A stretch of DNA of 64,000 bases, from NCBI RefSeq assembly GCF_013426895.1, contig NZ_AP023174.1:1426001-1490000 (forward strand). Reading direction: 5' to 3'. The notes beneath the pieces were generated by a model. It was not told the DNA's origin and did no database searches. It saw only the letters and a list, made by a program, of their open reading frames with translations. Positions within the stretch are counted from its first letter, which is position 1, and each line of letters starts with the position of its first letter. This document shows positions 53,010 through 62,685 of this stretch, piece by piece. Source of the DNA: Paraburkholderia largidicola. Lineage in GTDB: Bacteria; Pseudomonadota; Gammaproteobacteria; Burkholderiales; Burkholderiaceae. Made by a program: the position numbers and the translations under genes.

Positions 53010-53795
53010 GTGAAAGCCATCACCTCGCGGGACAATCCGCTCTACAAGCGTCTGAAGGCATTGGCCGGTTCGACGCATCAACAGCGCAAGAGCGGCCATG
53101 CGTTGCTCGAAGGGTTTCACCTTGCGAGCGCGTATCTCGACGTCGCGGGCCAGCCGGAAACCTGCATCGTCACGGAAGGCGCGCTGCGCCACGACGAAGC
53201 GCAGGCAATCGTTGCGCGCATCGAGGAACGGCGCATCGTCACGCTGCCCGATGCGCTGTTCGGGCAACTGTCGAATGTCGTCAATGGCGTCGGCATGTTG
53301 CTGCTCGTCGAGAAGCTCGACCTGCCGTTGCCCGGGCGCGTGACGCAGGGCTGCATCGTGCTCGACGGCGTGCAGGATGCGGGTAATGTCGGTTCGATTC
53401 TGCGCAGCGCGGCGGCAGCGGGCATCGGGCATGTGTTCTGCGCGCCGGGCACTGCGTACGCGTGGTCGTCGAAGGTGCTGCGCTCGGCGATGGGCGCGCA
53501 TTTTCTGCTGCAGATTCACGAGGATGTCGAGCCGCAGACGCTGATCGAACGGCTCGATGCGCCCGTCGCGATCACGGATTCGCATGGCGCGCAGGCGATC
53601 TACGACACCAATCTGTCGGGGCCTGTCGCGTGGGTGTTCGGTAATGAAGGGGCAGGCGTGTCGCAGGCGTGGCGCGACGCGGTGACGTACCGTGTGACGA
53701 TTCCGCAGCCGGGCGGGATGGAGTCGCTCAACGTGGCGGCGGCTGCCGCCGTGTGTCTTTTCGAGCAGTGCCGGCAGCAACGCGCTGCCGGCTGA
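53010..53795 (+). CDS. TrmH/SpoU-family RNA methyltransferase
   Basis: SPOUT-fold 2'-O-ribose methyltransferase for rRNA or tRNA. About 261 residues: an N-terminal substrate-binding domain starting ITSRDNPLYKRLKALAG, then the catalytic domain with CIVLDGVQDAGNVGSILRSA near 112-131, WVFGNEGAGVS near 210-220, and IPQPGGMESLNVAAAAAVCL near 231-250, the three SpoU motifs. The target base is not determinable from sequence; RlmB-like is possible. I used GTG at 53010; another GTG at 53001 is in frame, and neither has a ribosome-binding site. A terminator sits 25 bases upstream, so it must be read through or start separately. Confidence 0.9.
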   Translation: MKAITSRDNPLYKRLKALAGSTHQQRKSGHALLEGFHLASAYLDVAGQPETCIVTEGALRHDEAQAIVARIEERRIVTLPDALFGQLSNVVNGVGMLLLVEKLDLPLPGRVTQGCIVLDGVQDAGNVGSILRSAAAAGIGHVFCAPGTAYAWSSKVLRSAMGAHFLLQIHEDVEPQTLIERLDAPVAITDSHGAQAIYDTNLSGPVAWVFGNEGAGVSQAWRDAVTYRVTIPQPGGMESLNVAAAAAVCLFEQCRQQRAAG

Positions 53796-53811
53796 GTTCA
53801 CAGCATCGCCA

Positions 53812-54627
53812 TCAATACGACGACCGATCCAGCTTGATTTCCTGCAGGATCGTCGTCGCGATTTCCTCGATCGACTTGTGCGTCGACGAGAGCCACTTGA
53901 CCCCTTCCCGCCGCATCATCGTCTCGGCTTCGTTGATCTCGTAGCGGCAGTTCTCGAGCGCCGCGTATTTACTGCCGGGGCGCCGCTCGTTGCGGATTTC
54001 CGAAAGCCGCTGCGGATCGATAGACAGACCGAACATCTTCGTGCGATGCGCGAGCAGCGGTGTCGGCAGCTTGCCGCGCTCGAAGTCTTCGGGAATCAGC
54101 GGATAGTTTGCGGCCTTCACGCCGTACTGCATCGCCAGGTACAGGCTGGTCGGCGTCTTGCCGCTGCGCGACACGCCGACGAGGATCACGTCCGCTTCTT
54201 CCAGATTGCGATTGGACTGGCCGTCGTCGTGCGCGAGCGAGAAGTTGATCGCCTCGATCCGGTTCTTGTATTCCTCGGTGTCGGCGTTCTGGTGGCCACG
54301 GCCCATCGCGTGGCTCGACTTCAGCTCCAGTTCCTGTTCGAGCGGCTCGACGAAGGTCTGGAACATGTCCAGCACGAGCGCGTTCGAATCCTTCACGATC
54401 TGGTTCGACGCGCTGTTCACGAGCGTCGTGAAGACGATCGGGCGGCGGCCTTCGTGATGGGCGGCTTCGTTGATCTTTTCGAGCGTGGCGTAGGCCTTTT
54501 CCGTCGAATCGACGAAGGGCACGCGGACCAGACGGAACTTCTGGTCGAACTGGGAGAGGATCGAATGCGCGAAGGTTTCGGCAGTAATCCCGGTACCGTC
54601 GGAGACGATGAATACGGTGGGCGGCAT
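53812..54627 (-). CDS. ppsR: PEP synthetase regulatory protein (kinase/pyrophosphorylase)
   Basis: Bifunctional enzyme that inactivates PEP synthase by ADP-dependent threonine phosphorylation and reactivates it by phosphate-dependent dephosphorylation. The 271 residues (DUF299 family) start [20 protein letters not shown] and carry the P-loop [16 protein letters not shown] near 151-166, [17 protein letters not shown] near 172 and [17 protein letters not shown] near 201. The open frame reaches to 55143 but has no family similarity there. It faces ppsA, its known substrate, across a 538-base divergent region. That adjacency is a common and strong contextual sign. Confidence 0.95.
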   Translation of the reverse strand: MPPTVFIVSDGTGITAETFAHSILSQFDQKFRLVRVPFVDSTEKAYATLEKINEAAHHEGRRPIVFTTLVNSASNQIVKDSNALVLDMFQTFVEPLEQELELKSSHAMGRGHQNADTEEYKNRIEAINFSLAHDDGQSNRNLEEADVILVGVSRSGKTPTSLYLAMQYGVKAANYPLIPEDFERGKLPTPLLAHRTKMFGLSIDPQRLSEIRNERRPGSKYAALENCRYEINEAETMMRREGVKWLSSTHKSIEEIATTILQEIKLDRSSY

Positions 54628-55165
54628 CAGTGGGCAGGGAACATGAGCGTCAAAATCCGCTCGAATCAGACATTGCCGCGTGGCGCGCGCTGCTCCGGTG
54701 GCTGGCCGGAAAACAGCAGCGGCGCAACACGATACGACACGCGGCGCAGCGTGCGCCTGAACGGGCAAAAAGACCCGCGCGCGGCCGGGACAAAGCCGCG
54801 GGAAGGTCACGCAAACCCCGGCGGCAAGCCGCACGCGCCGTTCGGGGCGCATTTCTCGTCCGACTGTCACATTTTGAGAGTCGGCACGGTAGAATAGCGG
54901 CAACCTGTTGGATAAGCAATTGCAGCCAAATCGCGTGTAACTATCTGTTATCGCTCTTTGATTGCGTCGTGATCTGTTCGTATCTTGCGCGCCAAAGCCG
55001 CAAATTCGTTCAATCTCCAGCTTCGTCGGGCTTCGTGCCTGGCATGAAGCGCCCCGCGATTGTTTCTCCAACAGGTTGCGTAAGGCACGTGTCCCGCTCC
55101 CAATGAGCGCCTCGTGTTCGAGCCCACTTGCGCAATCGAGCATTTTTTTCCACTTAGGGGCTTGT
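54628..55165. other. Divergent ppsR/ppsA regulatory region
   Basis: 538 bases without a supported gene. TAGAAT at 54890-54895 (plus strand) is a fair -10 for ppsA without a good -35, and it would give a leader of about 265 nt. The part near 54640-54850 is GC-rich, and the part near 54890-55160 relatively AT-rich. I see no terminator. Confidence 0.4.
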
Positions 55166-57568
55166 ATGACTAACGCAGTTAACGTTGCTAAGGATCAGGC
55201 GTATGTAGTTCCATTCGAGCAGTTGCGAATGACCGACGTAGAAATCGTCGGCGGCAAGAATGCTTCGCTCGGCGAGATGATCAGTCAGCTCGCCGAAGCT
55301 GGCGTGCGCGTGCCCACGGGTTTCGCCACGACGGCGCTCGCATTCCGCGACTTTCTGCATCACAACAACCTGACCGAACGCATCGCCCAACGTCTTGAGA
55401 CGCTCGACGTCGACGACGTGAAGGCGCTCGCCGCTGCAGGCAAGGAAATCCGTCAATGGATCGTCGACGCGCCGATGCAGTCGCGTCTCGAACAGGAAAT
55501 CCGCGCAGCATTCGAAACGCTGTCGAAAAGCTCGCCTGAAGAACTGTCGTTCGCGGTCCGCTCGTCGGCAACGGCGGAAGACCTGCCGGACGCATCGTTC
55601 GCCGGTCAGCAGGAAAGCTACCTGAATGTCGTCGGCATCGAAGACGTGCTCGATCGCATGAAGCACGTGTTCGCGTCGCTGTACAACGACCGCGCCATCT
55701 CCTATCGCGTCCACAAGGGCTTCACGCATGCTGAAGTCGCGTTGTCGGCGGGCGTGCAGCGCATGGTGCGCTCGGACGTCGGCGCAGCAGGCGTGATGTT
55801 CACGCTCGACACCGAATCGGGCTTCAAGGACGCCGTCTTCATCACGTCGAGCTATGGCCTCGGTGAAACCGTCGTGCAAGGCGCGGTGAATCCGGACGAG
55901 TTCTACGTCTTCAAGACCACGCTCGCGCAGAACAAATACCCGATCATCCGCCGCTCGATCGGCTCGAAGCTCATCAAGATGGAATTCACGAAGGCCGGAG
56001 AAGAAGGCCGCGTGAAGACCGTCGACGTGCCGCACGAGCAGCGCAACCGCTTCTCGATCACCGACGAAGACGTGATCGAACTGGCGAAGTACGCGGTCAT
56101 CATCGAAAAGCACTACCAGCGTCCGATGGACATCGAGTGGGGCAAGGACGGCCGCGACGGCAAGATTTTCATCCTGCAGGCGCGTCCCGAAACGGTGAAG
56201 AGCCAGGGCGGCAACAAGGCCGAGCAGCGCTTCAAGCTGAAGGGCCAGTCGCAGGTGCTGGCGACTGGCCGCGCGATCGGCCAGAAGATCGGTGCGGGCC
56301 CCGTGCGCGTCATTCACGATCCGTCGGAAATGGAGCGCGTGCAGCCGGGCGACGTGCTGGTCGCGGACATGACCGATCCGAACTGGGAACCGGTGATGAA
56401 GCGCGCAGCGGCGATCGTCACGAACCGCGGCGGCCGTACCTGCCACGCGGCGATCATCGCGCGTGAACTGGGTGTGCCGGCCGTGGTGGGTTGCGGCGAC
56501 GCATCGGACGTGCTGAAGGACGGCGCGCTGGTGACGGTATCGTGCGCGGAAGGCGACGAAGGCAAGATTTACGACGGTCTGCTCGAAACGGAAGTGACGG
56601 AAATCCAGCGCGGCGAGCTGCCTGAGATCCCCGTCAAGATCATGATGAACGTCGGCAATCCGCAGCTCGCGTTCGACTTCGCGCAACTGCCGAACAAGGG
56701 CGTTGGTCTGGCTCGCCTCGAGTTCATCATCAACAACAACATCGGCGTTCACCCGAAGGCGATTCTCGAGTACCCGAACATCGATCAGGACCTGAAGAAG
56801 GCTGTCGAAAGCGTCGCGCGCGGTCATGCATCGCCGCGTGCGTTCTATGTCGACAAGCTGACGGAAGGCATCGCGACGATCGGCGCGGCGTTCTATCCGA
56901 AGCCCGTGATCGTGCGTCTGTCGGACTTCAAGTCGAACGAGTACAAGAAGCTGATCGGCGGTTCGCGCTACGAGCCGGACGAGGAAAACCCGATGCTGGG
57001 CTTCCGCGGCGCATCGCGCTATATCGCTGAAGACTTCGCGCAGGCGTTCGAAATGGAGTGCATCGCGCTCAAGCGCGTGCGTGAAGAGATGGGCCTCGAC
57101 AACGTCGAGATCATGGTGCCGTTCGTGCGTACGCTGAAGCAGGCGGAGCGCGTGGTCGGGCTGCTGGCGAAGTACGGCCTGAAGCGTGGCGAAAACGGCC
57201 TGCGCCTGATCATGATGTGCGAAGTACCGTCGAACGCGATTCTCGCCGAAGAATTCCTGCAGTACTTCGACGGCTTCTCGATCGGTTCGAACGATCTGAC
57301 GCAGCTGACGCTCGGCCTCGACCGCGACTCGGGTATGGAACTGCTGGCTGCGGACTTCGACGAGCGCGATCCCGCCATCAAGTTCCTGCTCAAGCGCGCG
57401 ATCGAAACCTGCCTGCGTCTGGACAAATACGTCGGTATTTGCGGCCAGGGCCCGTCGGATCATCCGGACTTTGCCGAGTGGCTGACGAAGGAAGGCATCG
57501 CGTCGATCTCGCTGAACCCGGACACGATCATCGAGACCTGGCAGGCGCTGGCGAAAGTGACGAAGTAA
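55166..57568 (+). CDS. ppsA: Phosphoenolpyruvate synthase
   Basis: Converts pyruvate and ATP to PEP, AMP and phosphate, for gluconeogenesis. The 800 residues have an ATP-grasp domain ([11 protein letters not shown] near 22, [20 protein letters not shown] near 130-150), the swivelling phospho-His domain ([20 protein letters not shown]; His near 425, preceded by the Thr target of PpsR in this region), and a PEP/pyruvate-binding barrel ([48 protein letters not shown]). AGGGG precedes the ATG. Divergent from ppsR. Confidence 0.97.
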   Translation: MTNAVNVAKDQAYVVPFEQLRMTDVEIVGGKNASLGEMISQLAEAGVRVPTGFATTALAFRDFLHHNNLTERIAQRLETLDVDDVKALAAAGKEIRQWIVDAPMQSRLEQEIRAAFETLSKSSPEELSFAVRSSATAEDLPDASFAGQQESYLNVVGIEDVLDRMKHVFASLYNDRAISYRVHKGFTHAEVALSAGVQRMVRSDVGAAGVMFTLDTESGFKDAVFITSSYGLGETVVQGAVNPDEFYVFKTTLAQNKYPIIRRSIGSKLIKMEFTKAGEEGRVKTVDVPHEQRNRFSITDEDVIELAKYAVIIEKHYQRPMDIEWGKDGRDGKIFILQARPETVKSQGGNKAEQRFKLKGQSQVLATGRAIGQKIGAGPVRVIHDPSEMERVQPGDVLVADMTDPNWEPVMKRAAAIVTNRGGRTCHAAIIARELGVPAVVGCGDASDVLKDGALVTVSCAEGDEGKIYDGLLETEVTEIQRGELPEIPVKIMMNVGNPQLAFDFAQLPNKGVGLARLEFIINNNIGVHPKAILEYPNIDQDLKKAVESVARGHASPRAFYVDKLTEGIATIGAAFYPKPVIVRLSDFKSNEYKKLIGGSRYEPDEENPMLGFRGASRYIAEDFAQAFEMECIALKRVREEMGLDNVEIMVPFVRTLKQAERVVGLLAKYGLKRGENGLRLIMMCEVPSNAILAEEFLQYFDGFSIGSNDLTQLTLGLDRDSGMELLAADFDERDPAIKFLLKRAIETCLRLDKYVGICGQGPSDHPDFAEWLTKEGIASISLNPDTIIETWQALAKVTK

Positions 57569-57642
57569 GCATTGCGCATCGATTTGTGGCGGTACGTAAA
57601 ACGTGCTGCTACGAACGATAAATCGCTGACGCTTCATGCTAT

Positions 57643-57671
57643 AAACACCCCGGTAGATCCGGGGTGTTTTG
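57643..57671 (+). terminator. Rho-independent terminator after ppsA
   Basis: 11-bp stem AAACACCCCGG/CCGGGGTGTTT (57643-57653 with 57659-57669), 5-base loop, followed by T. It is 75 bases past the ppsA stop and 17 bases before the NfeD start. Confidence 0.85.
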
Positions 57672-57687
57672 CTTTGTGGAGGCGCAA

Positions 57688-58140
57688 GTGTTCCAAAGTG
57701 GACTGTTCTGGTGGATCGGCGCGGGCGTGCTGATCGTGCTCGAACTGATGCACGGCACGTTCTATCTGCTGATGGTGGCGCTCGGCTTCGTTGCGGCGGC
57801 GCTGGCGCGGCTCGCAGGGGCTGATCTCACGCTGCAACTCGGCATCGCGGCGACCGTCGCGCTTGCGGCGATGCTCTTGCTGCGCAAATCGCGTTTCGGA
57901 CGTAAAACGAAAACGCGCGCCGAAGCGGCGCGCAACCCCGACGTGAACCTCGATATCGGCTCGACGCTGACCGTGCCCGCGTGGCACGACGGACATGCGC
58001 GCACGAGTTATCGCGGCGCGTCATGGGCAGTCGAGCTCGCGCCCGGCGAGCCGGAAGACGCCAATCTCTATGAAATCACTGCGCTGCGGGGCAACTGCCT
58101 CATCGTCGTCGCGTGCAGGCACGCGGCGGCGAGGGCTTGA
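57688..58140 (+). CDS. NfeD-like membrane protein
   Basis: A 150-residue short NfeD family protein: three hydrophobic helices (about 4-20, 21-45, 48-66; GLFWWIGAGVLIVLELM opens the first), then an OB-fold C-terminal domain with GSTLTVPAWHDGHARTSYRG. It lacks the ClpP-type protease domain of long NfeD proteins. I used GTG at 57688, because GGAGG stands five bases upstream; the earlier GTG at 57664 lies inside the terminator. It is paired with an SPFH protein 67 bases downstream, a conserved association in membrane quality control; the exact job is not known. Confidence 0.9.
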   Translation: MFQSGLFWWIGAGVLIVLELMHGTFYLLMVALGFVAAALARLAGADLTLQLGIAATVALAAMLLLRKSRFGRKTKTRAEAARNPDVNLDIGSTLTVPAWHDGHARTSYRGASWAVELAPGEPEDANLYEITALRGNCLIVVACRHAAARA

Positions 58141-58207
58141 GCCGTCGAGTACAGCGTAGGCGCATTCGAACGCGCACAACAACTCAAAAACAGATGGGGG
58201 TGCAGGA

Positions 58208-59134
58208 ATGGAATCGTCGAGCATCGTTGGGCTGGTGTTGCTGATTGTCGTGATCGTGGTCGCAGCGCAGACGATCAAGATCGTGCCGCAACAGCACGCA
58301 TGGGTGATGGAGCGCCTCGGGCGCTATCACGCGACGCTCACGCCGGGTCTTAGCTTCGTGCTGCCGTTCATCGACCGGATCGCGTACAAACACGTGCTCA
58401 AGGAAATTCCGCTCGACGTGCCGAGTCAGGTCTGCATCACGCGCGACAACACGCAGTTGCAGGTGGACGGCGTGCTGTATTTCCAGGTTACTGATCCGAT
58501 GAAGGCGTCGTACGGTTCGAGCAACTTCGTGTTCGCGATCACGCAGTTGTCGCAGACGACATTGCGTTCGGTGATCGGCAAGCTCGAACTCGACAAGACG
58601 TTCGAGGAGCGCGACTTCATCAATCATTCGATCGTGTCGGCGCTGGACGAAGCGGCGTCGAACTGGGGCGTAAAGGTGCTGCGTTACGAGATCAAGGACC
58701 TGACGCCGCCGAAAGAGATTCTTCACGCGATGCAGGCGCAGATTACTGCGGAGCGTGAGAAGCGAGCGCTGATCGCGGCATCGGAAGGGCGCAAGCAGGA
58801 GCAGATCAATATCGCGTCGGGTGGCCGCGAGGCGGCTATTCAGAAGTCCGAGGGTGAGCGGCAGGCGGCGATTAACCAGGCGCAAGGCCAGGCGGCGGCG
58901 ATTTTGGCTGTCGCTGAGGCGAATTCTCAGGCAATCCAAAAGATCGCGGCGGCGATTCAATCGACGGGTGGGATGGAGGCTGTGAATCTCAAGGTCGCTG
59001 AGCAGTATGTGGGTGCTTTTGCGAATCTCGCGAAGGCGGGGAATACGTTGATCGTGCCGGGGAATATGGCGGATATGGGGTCGATGATTGCCGCGGCTCT
59101 GACGATTGTGAAGCAGTCCAAGACTGTTGGGTGA
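58208..59134 (+). CDS. SPFH/band 7 (stomatin-like) membrane protein
   Basis: Membrane-anchored scaffold of the SPFH family, similar to QmcA and paraslipins. The 308 residues start with one hydrophobic anchor (IVGLVLLIVVIVVAAQTI, about 5-22), then the SPFH domain (IVPQQHAWVMERLGRYHATL, LPFIDRIAYKHVLKEIPLDV, VTDPMKASYGSSNF), a Glu/Ala-rich coiled coil near 170-240 (MQAQITAEREKRALIAASEG) and a C-terminal helical part. GGGGGTGCAGGA precedes the ATG. Neighbour of NfeD, the usual partner. It probably assembles into large oligomers in the inner membrane. Confidence 0.92.
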   Translation: MESSSIVGLVLLIVVIVVAAQTIKIVPQQHAWVMERLGRYHATLTPGLSFVLPFIDRIAYKHVLKEIPLDVPSQVCITRDNTQLQVDGVLYFQVTDPMKASYGSSNFVFAITQLSQTTLRSVIGKLELDKTFEERDFINHSIVSALDEAASNWGVKVLRYEIKDLTPPKEILHAMQAQITAEREKRALIAASEGRKQEQINIASGGREAAIQKSEGERQAAINQAQGQAAAILAVAEANSQAIQKIAAAIQSTGGMEAVNLKVAEQYVGAFANLAKAGNTLIVPGNMADMGSMIAAALTIVKQSKTVG

Positions 59135-59947
59135 GGGCTTTTTTTTGTCTGCGACGCTGGGTGGTTTGCTTTGTGTTTCCGCTGGCATCCGCGATTTGTT
59201 ATCTAGCTTCACGCGTTGCCCCTGTGCGGGGCGGCACCTACTTTTCTTTGCCGCCGCAAAGAAAAGTAGGCAAAAGAAAGCGGCTCACACCGCCAGCCCG
59301 TGTTCCTATCCACGGGCCCCCAACGTCCCCATCCTTCACACGGCAGTGCCTCTGCCCGGTGCTCGTTGCCAACGCTTCGAACAATCGCTTCACCCGCTTC
59401 AGGCGCCCGTACAACGGCAAGCGGCAGCTAATGGTTGGTGCCGCCCAGGTGGCAAACTATGTGTAGGTTGTCGCGTCGCGTAGCCTGGTGCTCTTACCGG
59501 GTGGGACGCGTGCGCTATCGGTCCGACGTGAGGCGTGTGAGGCTATGGCCTACACACAGTTTGCCACCTGGGCGGCGGCAGACTGTCCGACGCGGCGTGC
59601 TGAGACGCGGGCACATGAAGTGGGTGAGGCGTACAGGGAGAACGTTGGCAACGGGCGCGAACCAAAGCGTTGCCGTTTGAGCTGTAAGACCCGTTGGGGG
59701 CCCTCAGGCAAACACAAGGACTGGCGGTGTGAGCCGCTTTCTTTTGCCTACTTTTCTTTGCGGCGGCAAAGAAAAGTAGGTGCCGCCCCGCACAGGGGCG
59801 ACGCGTGAAACACGAAGGCAAATCGCGGATGCAGCGAAAAACGCGAAGCGCGCCACCCCGCAGACGCCAGAAAAAAAGCAAAGCGCACCGTACCAGCGCC
59901 GCGGCAAAAAACTCACGCCCCTCCGCGCCGCGCAGGCACAAAAAACC
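59135..59947. other. Gene-free region with a 656-bp nested palindrome
   Basis: 813 bases with no credible gene. It is dominated by the symmetrical element at 59181-59836. The remaining 111 bases beside smpB are A-rich and GC-rich patches with nothing recognised. Confidence 0.8.
59181..59836. repeat. Large imperfect palindrome (long inverted repeat with matched inner pairs)
   Basis: Outer arms 59181-59296 and 59721-59836 are near-identical reverse complements. Inner pairs keep the same centre (about 59508): 59314-59325 with 59692-59703, 59364-59374 with 59643-59653, and 59440-59467 with 59549-59576 (one mismatch in 28). Each outer arm also holds its own perfect 15-bp hairpin (59237-59251 with 59256-59270; 59747-59761 with 59766-59780). 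Confidence 0.95.
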
Positions 59948-60394
59948 TCAGACCGGCGTCCTCATCAACCTCGCCTTCTCCCGCTCCCAATCCCGCTTCT
60001 TCTCAGTCTCACGCTTATCGTGCTGCTTCTTGCCCTTGGCAAGCCCAATCTCACACTTGACGCGCCCGTTCTTGTAATGAAAATTCAACGGCACAAGCGT
60101 ATACCCGCGCTGCTCGACCTTGCCGATCAGCTTGCTGATTTCCTCAGCATGCAGCAGCAGCTTGCGCGTGCGGACCGGGTCCGGATGGATGTGCGTCGAC
60201 GCTTCGGGCAGCGGACTGATATGCGTGCCGATCAGAAACAGTTCGGCGTTCCTGATGACGACGTAGCCTTCCTTGATCTGGCCACGCCCGGCGCGGAGCG
60301 CCTTGACTTCCCAGCCCTCCAGCACGAGCCCCGCCTCGTAACGCTCTTCGACCGAGTAGTCGTAGAACGCTTTTCTGTTGTCGATGATGCTCAT
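59948..60394 (-). CDS. smpB: SsrA-binding protein SmpB
   Basis: Binds tmRNA and guides it to stalled ribosomes in trans-translation. The 148 residues start [20 protein letters not shown] and include [42 protein letters not shown], and the basic tail [20 protein letters not shown] that becomes helical in the decoding centre. It diverges from the RatA-like gene, as in E. coli and others. The tmRNA gene itself is not in the window. Confidence 0.97.
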   Translation of the reverse strand: MSIIDNRKAFYDYSVEERYEAGLVLEGWEVKALRAGRGQIKEGYVVIRNAELFLIGTHISPLPEASTHIHPDPVRTRKLLLHAEEISKLIGKVEQRGYTLVPLNFHYKNGRVKCEIGLAKGKKQHDKRETEKKRDWEREKARLMRTPV

Positions 60395-60525
60395 GAATGG
60401 AAAGTGGCCAACTCGTTTAAAATCACGATTTTAGCAAAGCGGGACGCCGAAAACCCGCCGCGGTGTCATTCAGTTGTCACGCGCTCGCTATTTCTCAATC
60501 CCTGTTGCCACGCGCTGTTCAATTT

Positions 60526-60963
60526 ATGGCAGATGTCCAGAAAACCGTGTTGATACGCCACTCGGCGGAACAGATGTTCGACCTCGTCACCGATGTCGCC
60601 GACTACCCCAATTTCCTTCCGTGGTGCGGCGGCGTCGAAATCCGCCGCCAGGAGGAAAACCTGATGGAGGCAAAGATCGACATCAACTTCAAGGGCATCA
60701 AGCAGCACTTCGCGACGCACAACACGCAGGAGCGGCCGACGCGCATCGACATGAACTTCGCCGATGGCCCGTTCAAGAAGTTCACCGGCTACTGGCGCTT
60801 CACGCCGCTGCGCGCGGACGCGTGCAAGATCGAGTTCGCACTGCACTACGAGTTCGCGAACATTCTGCTGGAGAAAATCATCGGGCCGGTGTTCAGCCAT
60901 ATCGCGAACACCTTCGTCGAATCGTTCGTGAAACGCGCCGACCAGCGCTACGGCAAGGCATGA
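60526..60963 (+). CDS. START-domain protein, RatA/Coq10 family
   Basis: A 145-residue START-like (SRPBCC) protein. The E. coli relative RatA is called a ribosome-association toxin, while others help ubiquinone function; the role here is open. Seen: VQKTVLIRHSAEQMFDLVTDVADYPNFLPWC near the start (family signature), then MEAKIDINFKGIKQHFATHN, FKKFTGYWRFTPL and a C-terminal amphipathic helix with IGPVFSHIANTFVESFVKRA. The ATG at 60526 gives the family start. The stop overlaps the next ATG. Divergent from smpB, a conserved order. Confidence 0.9.
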   Translation: MADVQKTVLIRHSAEQMFDLVTDVADYPNFLPWCGGVEIRRQEENLMEAKIDINFKGIKQHFATHNTQERPTRIDMNFADGPFKKFTGYWRFTPLRADACKIEFALHYEFANILLEKIIGPVFSHIANTFVESFVKRADQRYGKA

Positions 60964-61292
60964 GCAAGACGTTGACCATCGAAGTTTGCTACGCGCTGCC
61001 GCGCGAGCAGACGCTGATCGAGTTGCAATTGCCGCAGGGCGCGACGCTCGGGCAGGCCATCGACGCGAGCGGCATTCTTACGCGGCACCCCGGAATCGAT
61101 CTGACAAGGCAGAAAACGGGCGTGTTCGGCAAGCTCAAACCGCTGGACACCGTGCTCGCGGACCATGATCGCGTCGAGATCTACCGGCCGCTGATCGTCG
61201 ATCCGAAGCTCGCGCGACAGCGGCGTGTCGAGAAATCGCGTCAGGAAGGGTCCATCGAAGGGCGAAAGTGGCAGCCCAAGGATTCGCGCTGA
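60960..61292 (+). CDS. RnfH/RatB family ubiquitin-like protein
   Basis: A 110-residue beta-grasp protein of the UPF0125/RnfH family. Seen: TIEVCYALPREQTLIELQLP at the start, GATLGQAIDASGIL, VGVFGKLKPLDTVL-like FGKLKPLDTVLADHDRVEIY and a basic C-terminal tail RPLIVDPKLARQRR. The name RatB comes from its pairing with ratA; function uncertain. The ATG overlaps the preceding stop (ATGA), so translation is probably coupled. Confidence 0.9.
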   Translation: MSKTLTIEVCYALPREQTLIELQLPQGATLGQAIDASGILTRHPGIDLTRQKTGVFGKLKPLDTVLADHDRVEIYRPLIVDPKLARQRRVEKSRQEGSIEGRKWQPKDSR

Positions 61293-61322
61293 CGTCACGC
61301 GGACGTGCAGCGGACCAAAGCC

Positions 61323-61358
61323 AAACGGCGCACCGTGTCACGCGGTGCGCCGTTTTTG
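61323..61358 (+). terminator. Rho-independent terminator after the RnfH-like gene
   Basis: Perfect 13-bp stem (61323-61335 with 61343-61355), 7-base loop, then TTTTTG. It ends the RatA-like/RnfH-like unit 30 bases past the stop. Confidence 0.92.
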
Positions 61359-61403
61359 CTTTGTAGTCAGAGGTTGGTGTGCCGGGAGGCTGAGGCGTGC
61401 AGC

Positions 61404-62378
61404 CTAATGCACTGCCGCCTGAGCCTTTTCTTCGAGCGTCGACCGGTCGGAATCGTCGCCGGCGTGCTGGCGCACCGACCAGCTGACGCCCGCAACCAGC
61501 AGCAGAATGGCGGCCATTTCGAGCGGACGGGGCATCCGGTGGTCGTAAATGAACGCATAGAGCAGCGCGAACAGCGTCTCGAACACGATCAACTGGCCTG
61601 ACAGCGTGAGCGGCAGCCGCTTGGACGCCGCGTTCCACAAGCCGTTGCCGAGCCACGACGCGCCGATCGCAAGGCCCAGGTTCAGCAGCCAGAACAGATG
61701 CCAGCGGGTGTCGACATGTGAGGTATCGACGGCCGACGACGGCAGCGCGGCTACGACAACCCACAGCAGCGCGCCGAGCAGGCCCGTCACGACGCCCCAC
61801 AGCACCGACCACTCGTTGCCGCTGAAATGCGTATGGCGTTGCAGATAGCGGGCGTTCTCGACGGCGAACCACGTCCAGCAGGCCAGCGCGCCCACGGCGC
61901 ACGCGATGCCGATCAGCTTGTTCGCGATGGTTCCCGGCGTTTCGCCCGCCGTCCCGAACACATCGACATTGATGCACGCGATGCCCGCGACGACGAGTGC
62001 GAGCGGCCATGCCAGCCGTGCGAGCGGCACGGCGCCATGGTCGCGCCGCCCGAGCAGCGTCACCGTGACGGGCAGCACGCCGACGATCAGCGAGGACGGC
62101 GCAATGCCGACGAGGTGCACCGCGCCCGTCAGCAGCAGGTAATAGAGCAGGTTGCCCGCGAGCGCGAGCTTGACGAGGGCGTTCAGGTCTTCGCGGGTGA
62201 GCCGGCGCAGCAGGGAGCGCGCGGAAGGCAGCGCGGCCAGCAGCGACACGACACCGTACATCGCGTAGCGGCCGGCGCTCAGCAGCACGGGCGAAAAATC
62301 GGGCAACAGCCGCGGCACCAGAAACACCATGCCCCATAACGCCCCCGCCAACATTCCGTACACCACGCCGCGCTGCAT
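61404..62378 (-). CDS. EamA/DMT-superfamily permease
   Basis: A second inner-membrane DMT transporter, 324 residues with about ten hydrophobic helices. It opens MQRGVVYGMLAGALWGMVFL, typical of EamA-type proteins, and has the inner region GIAPSSLIVGVLPVTVTLLG near 95-114 and LSGQLIVFETLFALLYAFIY near 262-281, the end of the second unit. A charged C-terminal tail follows. The ATG at 62378 was chosen for the hydrophobic start; the frame is open to 62531 without signal-like or family sequence. It is not closely similar to the permease at 21536. Substrate unknown. Confidence 0.88.
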   Translation of the reverse strand: MQRGVVYGMLAGALWGMVFLVPRLLPDFSPVLLSAGRYAMYGVVSLLAALPSARSLLRRLTREDLNALVKLALAGNLLYYLLLTGAVHLVGIAPSSLIVGVLPVTVTLLGRRDHGAVPLARLAWPLALVVAGIACINVDVFGTAGETPGTIANKLIGIACAVGALACWTWFAVENARYLQRHTHFSGNEWSVLWGVVTGLLGALLWVVVAALPSSAVDTSHVDTRWHLFWLLNLGLAIGASWLGNGLWNAASKRLPLTLSGQLIVFETLFALLYAFIYDHRMPRPLEMAAILLLVAGVSWSVRQHAGDDSDRSTLEEKAQAAVH

Positions 62379-62685
62379 TGCCTTGCCCCGATCGAAAAAC
62401 TGAAAGTGCGCGAAGCATAGCCGGATGGGCATGTCGGCGTCTTGTTCGATTCTGCACTTTGCGGCACGTCGCCTATGCTGGAAAAACACGCCTGACAGGA
62501 TGAATGGCAGTCCATGCGTTCGAACGAGCATACGAAACCGGTTCGAACGCGAGCCGAACGCAGAAGCGAAATAAGACTGTCGTTCGGTGCGAAAAAACGT
62601 TGAAGAATTTCGCTAACTGACTGTTCGTGCAGCGAAAACCGGAAGGTTTCGCGTATAATTCGCTTTTGCGCCTATAGGATTTGCC
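62379..62685. other. Divergent region upstream of guaB
   Basis: About 307 bases between the permease gene (minus) and guaB (plus). It contains the guaB -10 at 62654-62659 and an imperfect dyad overlapping the promoter at 62632-62652. No gene supported. Confidence 0.5.
62632..62659 (+). promoter_or_regulatory. guaB promoter with overlapping dyad
   Basis: Perfect TATAAT at 62654-62659, placing the transcript start about 20 bases before the ATG. The -35 position (AGCGAA) is poor. An imperfect dyad, GCGAAAACC (62632-62640) with GGTTTCGC (62645-62652), covers the spacer and could be an operator. Confidence 0.6.

Noticed and set aside
54628..55143. Upstream extension of ppsR
   Set aside because: The added 172 residues are Cys/Arg-rich with no family similarity; the DUF299 start is at 54627.
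55154..57637. An 827-codon frame opposite ppsA
   Set aside because: Antisense shadow of a gene with complete PEP synthase motifs.
59181..59836. Insertion sequence
   Set aside because: No transposase frame, and the inverted arms are far longer and more structured than IS ends. A non-autonomous element remains possible and is listed as a finding.
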